Assembly: GCF_001908205.1 (NCBI RefSeq)
Contig: NZ_LGHL01000006.1
Coordinates: 1-64,000, forward strand
Length of the DNA: 64,000 nucleotides
DNA from: Bradyrhizobium sp. NAS80.1
Lineage (GTDB): Bacteria; Pseudomonadota; Alphaproteobacteria; Rhizobiales; Xanthobacteraceae
Direction: 5' to 3'
Shown: positions 35,951 through 43,870 of the stretch, in pieces
Numbering within the stretch: the stretch's first letter is position 1
Layout: every line of letters starts with the position of its first letter
Made by a program: the position numbers and the translations under genes
Notes under the pieces: generated by a model
Database searches by the model: none
Told to the model about the DNA's origin: nothing
The model's input: the letters and a program-made list of their open reading frames with translations, nothing else

Positions 35951-36499
35951 CCCGTAGATCCGTCGGTGCGATCATCATCGCGGCGCTGCTTCTCGCCGGT
36001 TGCAACCCAGACGCGGGTAACGTCAGCATGCCGCCGCCGCTTCCGCTCACGCACGATGCGATGGGCGTTTTCTGCGGCATGAACCTGATGGAGCATCCTG
36101 GACCCAAGGGCCAGATCATCACAGCGGGCCGCATCGATCCATTCTGGTTCACCTCCGTCCGGGACACCGTGGCGTTCACGTTAATGCCGGATCAGCCGCG
36201 CGACATCCGGGCAATCTACGTCTCGGACATGGCCCGCGCGACCAGTTGGGAGGAGCCTGGTGCAACGAACTGGATTGACGCAAAGAAGGCGTTCTTCGTG
36301 ATCGAGAGCCGGAAGCAGGGGGGGCATGGGGGCAGCGGAAGCGGTCCCGTTCGGCAACCGGGCTGCGGCCGACGGGTTTGCGACCGACAATGGCGGGCGA
36401 GTGGTGACACTTGCGGAGATTCCAGGCTCCTACGTGCTGGGTAGTGATACGGCAGGCGAGGCTGTCGAACATGATCGTGGCGATGTCAGGCCCAACTGA
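35947..36499 (+). CDS. nosL: NosL, outer-membrane copper chaperone lipoprotein (interrupted by a frameshift)
   Basis: The ATG at 35947 overlaps the nosY stop. The lipobox LLAGC puts the lipidated Cys at residue 19. FCGMNLMEHPGPKGQ, with Cys and Met residues that bind Cu(I), follows. The frame is broken at the run of seven G, 36318-36324. With six G the text becomes KQGGMGAAEAVPFGN, the standard NosL motif, and the protein reaches 183 residues with a TGA at 36497-36499. NosL delivers copper to NosZ. The extra G is most simply a sequencing error. Confidence 0.9.
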
Positions 36500-36507
36500 G
36501 GATCCCG

Positions 36508-37509
36508 ATGATGCGCAATCCAATTCTCTCGCGGCGACGGATGATCGCAATCACGGCGACGGCGCTCGGTTCGGCTTTCGTGAGCGGCTCGCGCATCGCT
36601 CGGGCGCAGGGGGCTGTGCGCTGGCAAGGTTCGGCGCTCGGAGCGCAGGTCTCGATTGAGATCTATCATCCGGACCGCGCCGAGGCCGAGCGATTGGTCG
36701 GTAGCTGTCTTCTCGACGTACGAAGGCTGGAGCAGCAATTCAGCCTGTATCGCCAGGACTCCGCGATCTGCACGCTCAACCGCACCGGTATTCTCGTTGC
36801 GCCGGATCCTGACATGGTGGCCCTGCTCGAGGCCTCGCTGGCTTTCGGCGATCTGACCGGCGGCGCATTCGATCCGACCGTTCAGCCGTTGTGGTTGCTC
36901 TATGCCGACTATTTCTCTTCGGAGCGTCCGGACCCGAATGGCCCGCCGAGCGAGAAGCTCGCCGAGGTGCTGACCAGGGTCGGCCACCGCGGGCTGCTGG
37001 TGACGCCAGATCGCATTACTCTGGCGCATCGCGGCGCTGCGATTACTCTGAACGGTATTGCGCAGGGGTTTGCGACCGACAAGGTCGTCGAGAAGCTGCG
37101 AAAGGCGGGCTTGTCGACGACCTTGGTCAATATGGGAGAGATTCGCGCAATCGGGTCGCGGCCCGAAGGGGGGCCGTGGCGTGTCGGTCTTGCAGATCCG
37201 GACAGGCCAGGCGCCCTCACTGAGACGATCGATCTCGTCGACCGCGCCGTCGCGACACCGGCCGGCGCCGGATTCCGCTTCGACGCCACCGGCCGGTTTA
37301 CTCATCTCTTCGACCCGACAACGGGACTGAGCCCGTCTCTCTATCGAACCGTCAGCGTTGTCGCTCCGAGCGCAACCGAAGCTGATGCGCTCTCGACTGC
37401 CTTCAGCCTGATGTCTATTCCGCGGATACGGGATATCGTCGCCTCCCGGCCGAATGTGCAGGCGCGCCTGATCGCTACGGATGGTCTGATGACCGTATGT
37501 GGTGCTTGA
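36508..37509 (+). CDS. nosX: NosX, ApbE-family FMN transferase
   Basis: The product has 333 residues from the ATG at 36508 (a second ATG lies at 36511). The N-terminus has LSRRRMIAITATALG, a twin-arginine-like signal ending near ARAQ. The ApbE fold shows in SLYRQDSAICTLNRTG, GDLTGGAFDPTVQPLW and a DATGRFTHLFDPTTG segment (shown at limit), with the metal-binding Asp/Thr residues. It attaches FMN covalently to the periplasmic domain of NosR. Last gene of the nos operon, it is followed at 37540 by a terminator hairpin. Confidence 0.94.
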   Translation: MMRNPILSRRRMIAITATALGSAFVSGSRIARAQGAVRWQGSALGAQVSIEIYHPDRAEAERLVGSCLLDVRRLEQQFSLYRQDSAICTLNRTGILVAPDPDMVALLEASLAFGDLTGGAFDPTVQPLWLLYADYFSSERPDPNGPPSEKLAEVLTRVGHRGLLVTPDRITLAHRGAAITLNGIAQGFATDKVVEKLRKAGLSTTLVNMGEIRAIGSRPEGGPWRVGLADPDRPGALTETIDLVDRAVATPAGAGFRFDATGRFTHLFDPTTGLSPSLYRTVSVVAPSATEADALSTAFSLMSIPRIRDIVASRPNVQARLIATDGLMTVCGA

Positions 37510-37539
37510 AGCATCGTTTCGGTCTGGCGGAACGGCAGC

Positions 37540-37572
37540 ACGACCGGGGGGATTCGTTCCGGTTGTCTTTTT
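37540..37572 (+). terminator. Rho-independent terminator of the nos operon
   Basis: The arms ACGACCGG and CCGGTTGT pair over eight bases with one G-U and enclose an 11-base loop. CTTTTT follows directly. It starts 30 bases after the nosX stop, before the convergent DsbA-like gene. Confidence 0.65.
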
Positions 37573-37634
37573 CGCGCTACCGCTTGCCAACGAGTCCCAA
37601 ATGCTTCGACGGCAGCTTATGATATCGGCGCGGT

Positions 37635-38282
37635 TCAGTTCTTGGCCGCATGGGCGCGCGCATCCGCGGCAACGCGCTTGAAGCCTTCGTAATTGAGCGC
37701 CGAAGTCACTCTGTATTGGCCCACGATGTACGCCGGCGTTCCCTGTAGCCCCAGCGAGTCAGCTTGGGCGAGGTTGCGCCTGAGAAGCGCGGTGATCTCG
37801 CCCGCGTGGGTCTGGAGATCGGCATCGAGACGGTCCATGTCAACGCCCGCCTTCGCGATCGCTTCCCGCATCCGTTCCGCGGGAATCTTCGCTCCGGGAA
37901 TCGCCATCATCGCGTAGTGTGCCTCGTCGTAGCGGTCCTGATACTTCGCTGCCAAGGCCCACTGCGCACCCTTGATCGACGCCTCGGTGAGGATCGGCCA
38001 ATCCTTGTAGACGAGACGGATCCTCCCGTCGGTCTTGACCAGACGCATGAGCTCCGGCTCCGATTGCTTGCAGTACGGGCAGTTGTAGTCGAAGAACACC
38101 ACAATCGTCAGATCGCCCTTAGGGTTGCCGGTCGTCGGCGTCGCAGGATCGCGGAGGATGGCTTCGCGCGATACATCCGCTTCGCTGGGATTGTCGTCGG
38201 CACGCGCCGGCGCGATGAGATACCGCGCGCCGGCGACGGCGAGGATCTGAGCGAGCGTGCGTCTGGAGATGCGTGGCAACAT
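37635..38282 (-). CDS. DsbA/DsbG-family thiol-disulphide oxidoreductase
   Basis: The product has 215 residues. A signal peptide (RISRRTLAQILAVAGARYL, cleavage near ARAD) exports it. The thioredoxin fold carries the active site FFDYNCPYCKQ (CPYC, about residue 72) and the cis-Pro loop QGTPAYIVG near residue 180. It oxidises or isomerises thiols in the periplasm. It lies 28 bases downstream of dsbD on the same strand, so the membrane reductase DsbD probably recycles it. This makes a role as a reduced isomerase or copper-site thiol reductant plausible. The neighbouring nos genes need such reductants, which is suggestive only. Confidence 0.9.
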   Translation of the reverse strand: MLPRISRRTLAQILAVAGARYLIAPARADDNPSEADVSREAILRDPATPTTGNPKGDLTIVVFFDYNCPYCKQSEPELMRLVKTDGRIRLVYKDWPILTEASIKGAQWALAAKYQDRYDEAHYAMMAIPGAKIPAERMREAIAKAGVDMDRLDADLQTHAGEITALLRRNLAQADSLGLQGTPAYIVGQYRVTSALNYEGFKRVAADARAHAAKN

Positions 38283-38310
38283 GAGGGGGTCCTTCTTCGG
38301 TGGTTGGGTG

Positions 38311-40141
38311 TCAGTCGACCGTTACGACGGTCGACAATTTCGCGAGAAGCGCGTTGGCATCGACAGCGCCTATGATCCGGGTCGTGGGGTCGCTGCCTCC
38401 CTTTCTTCCGAAAAACAGGACGGTCGGCGGTCCGACGATCTCGAAGCGCTCCATTAGGGCGCGACTGGCGGCGTCGACCGCGGTCACGTCTGCGCGCACC
38501 ATGCGGAAGCTCTGCAACCTCTGGCGGACGTCGGGCCTGCGCAGGACGGCGTCCATCGCCTTGCACTCGACGCACCAATCGGCCGAGAAATCGAGCATGA
38601 TCGGCTTGTTCTCGGCGCGCGCCGCAGCTAGTTCGTGGTCAAGAGCCGATATCGAACGGATCGTTCTGACGTAGTCGGCCTGTTCGGACTCCCGCAAAAC
38701 GAAGCGGTCGAGAATGTGTGTCGCAGTGAGGTTGTCGTCGCCTGCCGAGCCGATCAGGAGTACCGATCCGATCAGCATCGCGACGGTCGCGATGCCCATC
38801 GAAACGAACCGACCCGACGAGTGTGCCATCAGAAATTGCGTTCCGAGATAGACGGCGACGCCCATGGCGAGCGCGCCCCAGAGCTGCAGCGTCAACTGCT
38901 GCGAAAGCACCCGCGAGAAGATCGAGATTGCCACGCCCAACAAAATGAATCCGAAGGCGTGCTGGACGCGGACTAGCCATTTGCCTGGCTTCGGCAGGAA
39001 GCGGGGGCCGAGCGCGCCGAAGACCAGGAGCGGCACACCCATGCCGACGCCGAACAGAAAAAGGGCGGCCATGCCCCGCGCGACGTCACCGGTGCGCGCG
39101 ACGGAGAGCAGCGCCGTCGCAAGCGGGGGGCGTCACGCATGGGCCGGCGAGCAGTGCCGATCCGAAGCCGAGCACGGCGGCGGCCGCCAGCGGTCCACGA
39201 CCGCCACGGGACGCCGCGCCCGAAATTCGGTTGACCAAGCCAGCAGGCAACTGGATCTCGAAGAGACCAAACATCGAAAGGGCGAGGACGACGAGGACGG
39301 CGCTCATGACGCCCAGCGCGATCGGCGTCTGCAGAAGGATCTGCAGGTTGGCGCTCGATCCCGACCAGGCGGCGAAAGCGCCGAGCATCGAATATGCCGA
39401 CGCCGACGCACCGACGAACGTGGCCGCGAGCGCGATTCCGCGCCCGAACGAAAGGCGCTCTTGGGATCGCGCCATTAGACCGAAGAAGATCGGCACCAGC
39501 GGAAACGTGCAGGGCGAGAAGGACAGCAGGACGCCGAAACCGAAGAATGACGCCAGCATGCCGCCGAGCGTGATCCAGTAGGAGAGGTCCGCCGCCGGTC
39601 CCTGCGAAGCGTCGGTCGAGCCGCCTCGATCGGCATCGCCGGTAACATCCTGTGGAGCGTCCACGAAGGACGATCGGCCGCCAGACGAGCCGACGTCCGC
39701 GACGGTCGGTCCCGCAATCGCGAGCGTCTGCAGATCGATCGTCTTGGAGACGGGCGGGTAGCAGATCTGGTACTTTTCCGCGCACCCTTGATAGGTCACC
39801 ACGATTTCGTGGAGCCCTTGCAGATCGAGAGCCGCGATCTCCACCTGCAACGTGTCCCGATACACTTCCTGTGGGCCGAAGTCGGGATCGTCCCTGGGTT
39901 CCCCGGCAGGCGTTCGGAGCGCGATCGGCGCGCCTGGCGGCTTCGCGTTCTTCGCGACGATCATCGCGCGATACAGGTAGTTGCCGGGCGCAATCGTCCA
40001 GACTAGCTTGACGCCGCTGTCTTCCGCCGCGACCCGCAGACGGAAGACTTGGTCGGCCGGCGGGGGCGTCTCGGCTCGCACGGTAACGAGGGACCCCAGA
40101 AGAACGAATAGTGCGATCGAGAGACGGAGAATGCCCGGCAT
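38311..40141 (-). CDS. dsbD: DsbD, membrane thiol-disulphide interchange protein (interrupted by a frameshift)
   Basis: Two minus-strand frames join into a 609-residue DsbD if the run of six G at 39125-39130 is read as five. Domains: signal peptide, periplasmic alpha domain with the redox pair in YQGCAEKYQICYPP, an eight-helix core with conserved cysteines in SFSPCTFPLVP and GPCVTPPLA, and a C-terminal thioredoxin domain with DWCVECKAMD. It moves electrons from cytoplasmic thioredoxin to periplasmic partners such as the DsbA-like protein encoded next. The shift sits right beside the essential membrane Cys, so the true gene is probably intact. It is divergent from the response regulator gene. 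Confidence 0.88.
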
Positions 40142-40194
40142 TTTCTGTGGCGGTCCTGCGTTGTATGCGGATGACCGCGGATTGGATGGGCTAC

Positions 40195-40211
40195 CTTAAG
40201 CCAGCCTTAAG
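40195..40211. promoter_or_regulatory. PmrA/QseB-type operator, CTTAAG-N5-CTTAAG
   Basis: A perfect direct repeat of CTTAAG with a five-base spacer, so an 11-base period, lies 34 bases before the response regulator ATG and 54 bases upstream of the divergent dsbD start. This is the exact pattern bound by PmrA/QseB/BasR-type regulators, and the adjacent response regulator resembles that subfamily. It probably mediates autoregulation and control of dsbD and the DsbA-like gene. Confidence 0.65.
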
Positions 40212-40244
40212 GCAGGCCACCGAGAGGAGGTTCCGGAGGTTTTC

Positions 40245-40907
40245 ATGCGAATTCTCGTCGTCGAAGACGACCCGATCCTTTCCAACGGTCTGCGGGCCGG
40301 CCTGGCGTTGTCGGGCGCTACTGTCGACGCGGTGGAATCGTGCGAGGACGCGGATGCCGCAATCGCATCTGCGAGGTATTCCGCCATCGTTCTCGACGTC
40401 ATGCTGCCTGATGGAAGCGGTCTGGACTTGCTGCGGAACCTGCGGAATCGTGGGGACGCTACGCCCGTCCTGCTTCTGACTGCGCGCGATAGCGTCGTCG
40501 ATAAGGTGTGCGGCCTGGACTCAGGAGCTGACGACTATCTGGCCAAGCCATTCGATCTCGATGAGCTTGCCGCGCGCCTGCGCGCCATTGTCCGAAGGGA
40601 AGGCGGGCGGGCGGCGCCCTCCCTGACGCACGGCGCGATCGTACTCTCGCCCGCGGATTTTTCGGCGACCGTCGACGGCAAACCGATCAACCTGTCAAGA
40701 CGGGAGTTCGCCATACTGTCTGCGCTGATGGAGCGTCCCGAACAAGTGCGCTCGCGGTCGGAGCTAGAGGATCGCCTCTACGGCTGGCAGGAAGACATTG
40801 AGAGCAATGCCGTGGAGGTACACATCCACAATCTCCGCGCAAAAATCGGCAAGGACGCGATCCAGACGCTGCGCGGCGTCGGTTACCGGATGGGAGCCGC
40901 CCGATGA
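40245..40907 (+). CDS. OmpR-family response regulator, PmrA/QseB subgroup
   Basis: The product has 220 residues. The receiver domain has the acidic pair at Glu7-Asp9, the phosphorylated Asp51 in IVLDVMLPDG, Thr79 and Lys101 (LAKPF). The C-terminal winged helix carries RSRSELEDRLYGWQEDIESN, which is typical of PmrA/QseB, and ends in RGVGYRMG. AGGAGG lies about ten bases before the ATG. Its stop overlaps the sensor kinase start. With the CTTAAG repeat upstream it probably regulates itself and the divergent dsbD operon. The signal is unknown. Related systems sense metals such as copper, iron or cations. Confidence 0.92.
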   Translation: MRILVVEDDPILSNGLRAGLALSGATVDAVESCEDADAAIASARYSAIVLDVMLPDGSGLDLLRNLRNRGDATPVLLLTARDSVVDKVCGLDSGADDYLAKPFDLDELAARLRAIVRREGGRAAPSLTHGAIVLSPADFSATVDGKPINLSRREFAILSALMERPEQVRSRSELEDRLYGWQEDIESNAVEVHIHNLRAKIGKDAIQTLRGVGYRMGAAR

Positions 40908-42223
40908 GATCTCTCAGGCTGAGACTTTTCGCGACGCTGCTTGCCGCGACCGGAATCGTCTGGCTGGCGGCGGTAATCTGGATCTATGTCGGAAGCCGCG
41001 GCGAGGTCGAGCAGGTCCTCGACACGCGCCTTCAGGAGGCCGCCCGCATGGTTGCTTCGCTTGCGTCCAGCTTCGAAAATCTTCCCGGAAAATCGGCGCC
41101 CGCCGCCATCGCGCAACTCGGCAGCTACGAACGGCAATTGTCGTGTCAGATTTGGTCGCTCGACGGGCGGATGGTCGCCAAGTCGAGCGGTGCGCCCGAC
41201 CAGCAGCTCTCGTCCGCCTCGTCCGGCTTCTCTGACCGGACGATCGACGGTGAGACCTGGCGCGTGTATTCCGTGGAGGATGCCGACCACAACGTTCGTG
41301 TCATGGTGGGCGATCGGCTATCCCTGAGGGAACGCCTGGTGACCGATCTCATCAAAGGGCTGATGCTTCCAGCGCTGTTGATCGCGCCGCTGCTCGGTGC
41401 GGCGATCTGGGCCAGCGTTGGGCAGGGGCTGCGACCGCTGCGGCGGATGGCGCAGGACCTCGTCGAGCGGGGCCCGGACGATATGCGGCAAGTCGAGGCC
41501 GATCAGGCGCCGATCGAAGTCAGACCTTTGGCGGCCGCGCTCAACGGGCTGCTCGGCAGAGTGGAGGCGGCGCGCCGCCACGAACGAGAAGTGACAGCCT
41601 TCGCCGCGCACGAATTGCGCACGCCGCTGGCCGGCCTCAAGACGCAGGCTCAGGTCGCGCTTGCGGCCAAGGATCCGAAGGTCGTACGCGGCGCGCTCGA
41701 GCAGATCATCGCGGCGGTCGACAAGAGCACGCGTCTAGTGCGTCAACTACTGACGATCGCCAAGCTCGACGCCGATGTCGCCGACGCGCCGAGAAGTCGG
41801 GTCGAGGTCGGTCCGATGCTCGCGGAAATCGTCGCGGATACTCCGAGGCACGAAGGAACGGTGGTCACCATCGAAGCGAGCGCTCGCGACATGATCCTCG
41901 ACACCAATGCCGAGTGCTTGCAACTCGCGCTGCGCAACCTGCATGAAAACGCGGTCCAGCACACGCGCGATGGCCGCATCGTCTGGGCCGCCTGGGCGAA
42001 CTCCCTCTTGGTAGAGGATGAAGGGCCGGGTATACCTTCCGACGAGCTCGACAAGCTCGGCAACCGCTTCTTCCGTGGAAGGCTGAGAAGCCCGATCGGG
42101 AGCGGACTTGGTCTGGCGATCGTCAAGCTCGCGCTCGGGAAAATCGGAGCCGACGTGACCATATCGAACCGTACGGGTCGCAGCGGAGCCCGGTCCGAAC
42201 TGACGTTCCGCGTCCGGACGTAG
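40904..42223 (+). CDS. Sensor histidine kinase of the PmrB/QseC type
   Basis: The ATG at 40904 overlaps the regulator stop and gives 439 residues. There are two membrane helices (about residues 8-29 and 152-172) flanking a periplasmic loop of about 120 residues. A HAMP-like linker, the phospho-accepting His236 in FAAHELRTPLAGL, the N box NLHENAVQHT, G1 DEGPGIP and G2 GSGLGLAI follow. The periplasmic loop has one Cys and shows no obvious metal-binding cluster. It phosphorylates the partner regulator. Nothing in the loop identifies the stimulus. Confidence 0.92.
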   Translation: MRSLRLRLFATLLAATGIVWLAAVIWIYVGSRGEVEQVLDTRLQEAARMVASLASSFENLPGKSAPAAIAQLGSYERQLSCQIWSLDGRMVAKSSGAPDQQLSSASSGFSDRTIDGETWRVYSVEDADHNVRVMVGDRLSLRERLVTDLIKGLMLPALLIAPLLGAAIWASVGQGLRPLRRMAQDLVERGPDDMRQVEADQAPIEVRPLAAALNGLLGRVEAARRHEREVTAFAAHELRTPLAGLKTQAQVALAAKDPKVVRGALEQIIAAVDKSTRLVRQLLTIAKLDADVADAPRSRVEVGPMLAEIVADTPRHEGTVVTIEASARDMILDTNAECLQLALRNLHENAVQHTRDGRIVWAAWANSLLVEDEGPGIPSDELDKLGNRFFRGRLRSPIGSGLGLAIVKLALGKIGADVTISNRTGRSGARSELTFRVRT

Positions 42224-42299
42224 CGGCGCCGACGATCCAAGAAAGGCCAGTGTGAGCATGCGTTCCGAACTGGGGAAGGCAGGCCGGCTGTCCGCTATT

Positions 42300-42770
42300 T
42301 CACAACAGATAGTTCGTTGGCACAGCTGTTGTGAATTTGAGCTCTTCCATGGAAATGGAAGAGTTGATCTGTGAAAACTCCAGCTTCTCGATCATCGCCT
42401 TGTAGACCTGATCATAAGCTGCGACGTCGGGGACCAGCACCTTCAGGATGTAGTCGACCGTCCCTGTGAGCCTATAGGCTTCGACGATCTGCGGGATGCT
42501 CTCGATCATCTGACGGAATTTGACGAGCCACGCCATTTCGTGCCGCGGCGCGGTGACGGAGATAAATACCGTCATCGGCACGCCGGCCCTTTTGGGATCG
42601 ACAAGCGTCACGCGCTTGCGAATGACGCCGGCTTCCTCCATCCGTCGGATGCGGCGCCAGCAAGGCGTTTGCGAAAGTCCAACTTCCTCGGCGATCTCGC
42701 CGACCGGACGGTCGCGTTGCTGAAGCAGGTCGAGAATCTTTCGATCGGTCTCATCGAAGCTTGTCGTCAT
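42300..42770 (-). CDS. Lrp/AsnC-family transcriptional regulator
   Basis: The product has 156 residues: an N-terminal winged helix-turn-helix (DRKILDLLQQRDRPVGEIAEE then GLSQTPCWRRIRRME, given in pieces) and a C-terminal RAM ligand-binding domain (TGTVDYILKVLVPD). The ATG overlaps the stop of the VOC gene, so the two are one operon. The operon is divergent from a peptide-type importer and amino-acid catabolic genes, which it very probably controls in response to a substrate or product amino acid, such as cysteine. Lrp-type regulators of degradation genes are usually placed this way. Confidence 0.93.
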   Translation of the reverse strand: MTTSFDETDRKILDLLQQRDRPVGEIAEEVGLSQTPCWRRIRRMEEAGVIRKRVTLVDPKRAGVPMTVFISVTAPRHEMAWLVKFRQMIESIPQIVEAYRLTGTVDYILKVLVPDVAAYDQVYKAMIEKLEFSQINSSISMEELKFTTAVPTNYLL

Positions 42771-43633
42771 TTCTGGATAAACTCCATCAGAGTGCCGCCG
42801 GAATCGGCGGGGGAGACGAAAACGCTTTTCCCGGACTTGCCCTTCACGAAGCCGATCGATTTTGATTGCAGGTGCGCCTGCGTCGCTGCGATGTCAGCAA
42901 CTGCGATCTGAAGCGCCGCAAAATCTCCGCGAAGGATCTTTTCGGGATCCATTCCGGAGTAGTATTCGGTGATAGCGGCAGGCGTCATGCATATGATCGA
43001 CGCTGATTTTTCACCGGTCGTCACCGAGAATCCGTTTTCCACCTCTCGGATATTTCCTGCCGCGTACAGGCGGGCATAGGCCCGCGCATTCTCTTCCGGT
43101 GACGTAGAGGCAACGACAATGCCGCTCAACGCCAGCGCTCCGTTGGCGTGGGTCATCAGTTCGGGGCGCCAGACCATGTCCCGGGTTTTGTGTTCGCACA
43201 TGAACATTTCGCCCCTGGGCACTTCGCGTCGCTCGAAAGTGGTGACGGAAAATGCCGCGGTGCCCGTGCTTCCGTCGGGCAATGGCAGCGGGCGCGAGAA
43301 CTCCATGACGTCGCTGGTGGCAATTCCCAGTTCGGCAAGCGAGGCGCGCGCTTCGTGAGCGTCGCCAATCCGGCAGGCGATTGCCGACATGCCTTCTCCG
43401 CGCACGGCGAGCAATTGTCGCTTTCCAGCATTGCGCGGAGTTTCCGCGATCACACCGAGCAGTTCGAAGTAGTCGTCGGAAAAGATGATCGTGTAGTTCG
43501 CGCTCCCCATGTGAGGGCTGTGCGTTCCGCGCGGCGACAACGTGAAGCCGAGAGCGGCGATGCGCTTGGCCGCGGCATCCAGGTCGGAAACCAGAAGGAC
43601 GATATGATCGACGCCTTTGACGGGATGGGTCAT
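42767..43633 (-). CDS. VOC/glyoxalase-like domain protein
   Basis: The ATG at 43633 gives 288 residues. A longer frame reaches 43978 across the promoter region and is not credible. VDHIVLLVSDLDAAAKRI and IFSDDYFELLGV mark a VOC-fold protein with paired beta-alpha-beta modules (two halves, residues 5-125 and 150-285). The metal ligands seen are His in the first module and Glu in YFELLG. It could be a glyoxalase-like lyase, isomerase or dioxygenase acting on a ring-opened intermediate. Activity cannot be told. It is co-transcribed with the Lrp regulator and faces the catabolic cluster. Confidence 0.82.
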   Translation of the reverse strand: MTHPVKGVDHIVLLVSDLDAAAKRIAALGFTLSPRGTHSPHMGSANYTIIFSDDYFELLGVIAETPRNAGKRQLLAVRGEGMSAIACRIGDAHEARASLAELGIATSDVMEFSRPLPLPDGSTGTAAFSVTTFERREVPRGEMFMCEHKTRDMVWRPELMTHANGALALSGIVVASTSPEENARAYARLYAAGNIREVENGFSVTTGEKSASIICMTPAAITEYYSGMDPEKILRGDFAALQIAVADIAATQAHLQSKSIGFVKGKSGKSVFVSPADSGGTLMEFIQK

Positions 43634-43870
43634 GCAATGCTTCTCGATGAGTGGAATCAGGAATTGTCTTCTGTTGTATAGCTTATTTGTCCACGCAATA
43701 GGGTTATCGTGAGTTACAATTTCTAATATATGCGGCTGGAGTGGATCAAAAATACAAAAATACTCTATTTCGTAGTTTTTATTGACATTCTGTGACGAGT
43801 GTTGGAACAGTGCCCGCGTCCGCAGCGCGGCAGGTGCGGTTTGCGGAATTTCGAGGCTAGGAGGAATGTT
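43634..43870. promoter_or_regulatory. Divergent control region of the Lrp/VOC operon and the ABC/catabolic operon
   Basis: These 237 bases are clearly AT-richer than the surroundings. They contain a tandem octamer AAAAATAC x2 at 43748-43763 and a TTGACA at 43782-43787 that could be a -35 for the rightward operon, though I see no good -10. Lrp-family proteins favour such AT-rich divergent regions, so the operator is probably here. Confidence 0.5.
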
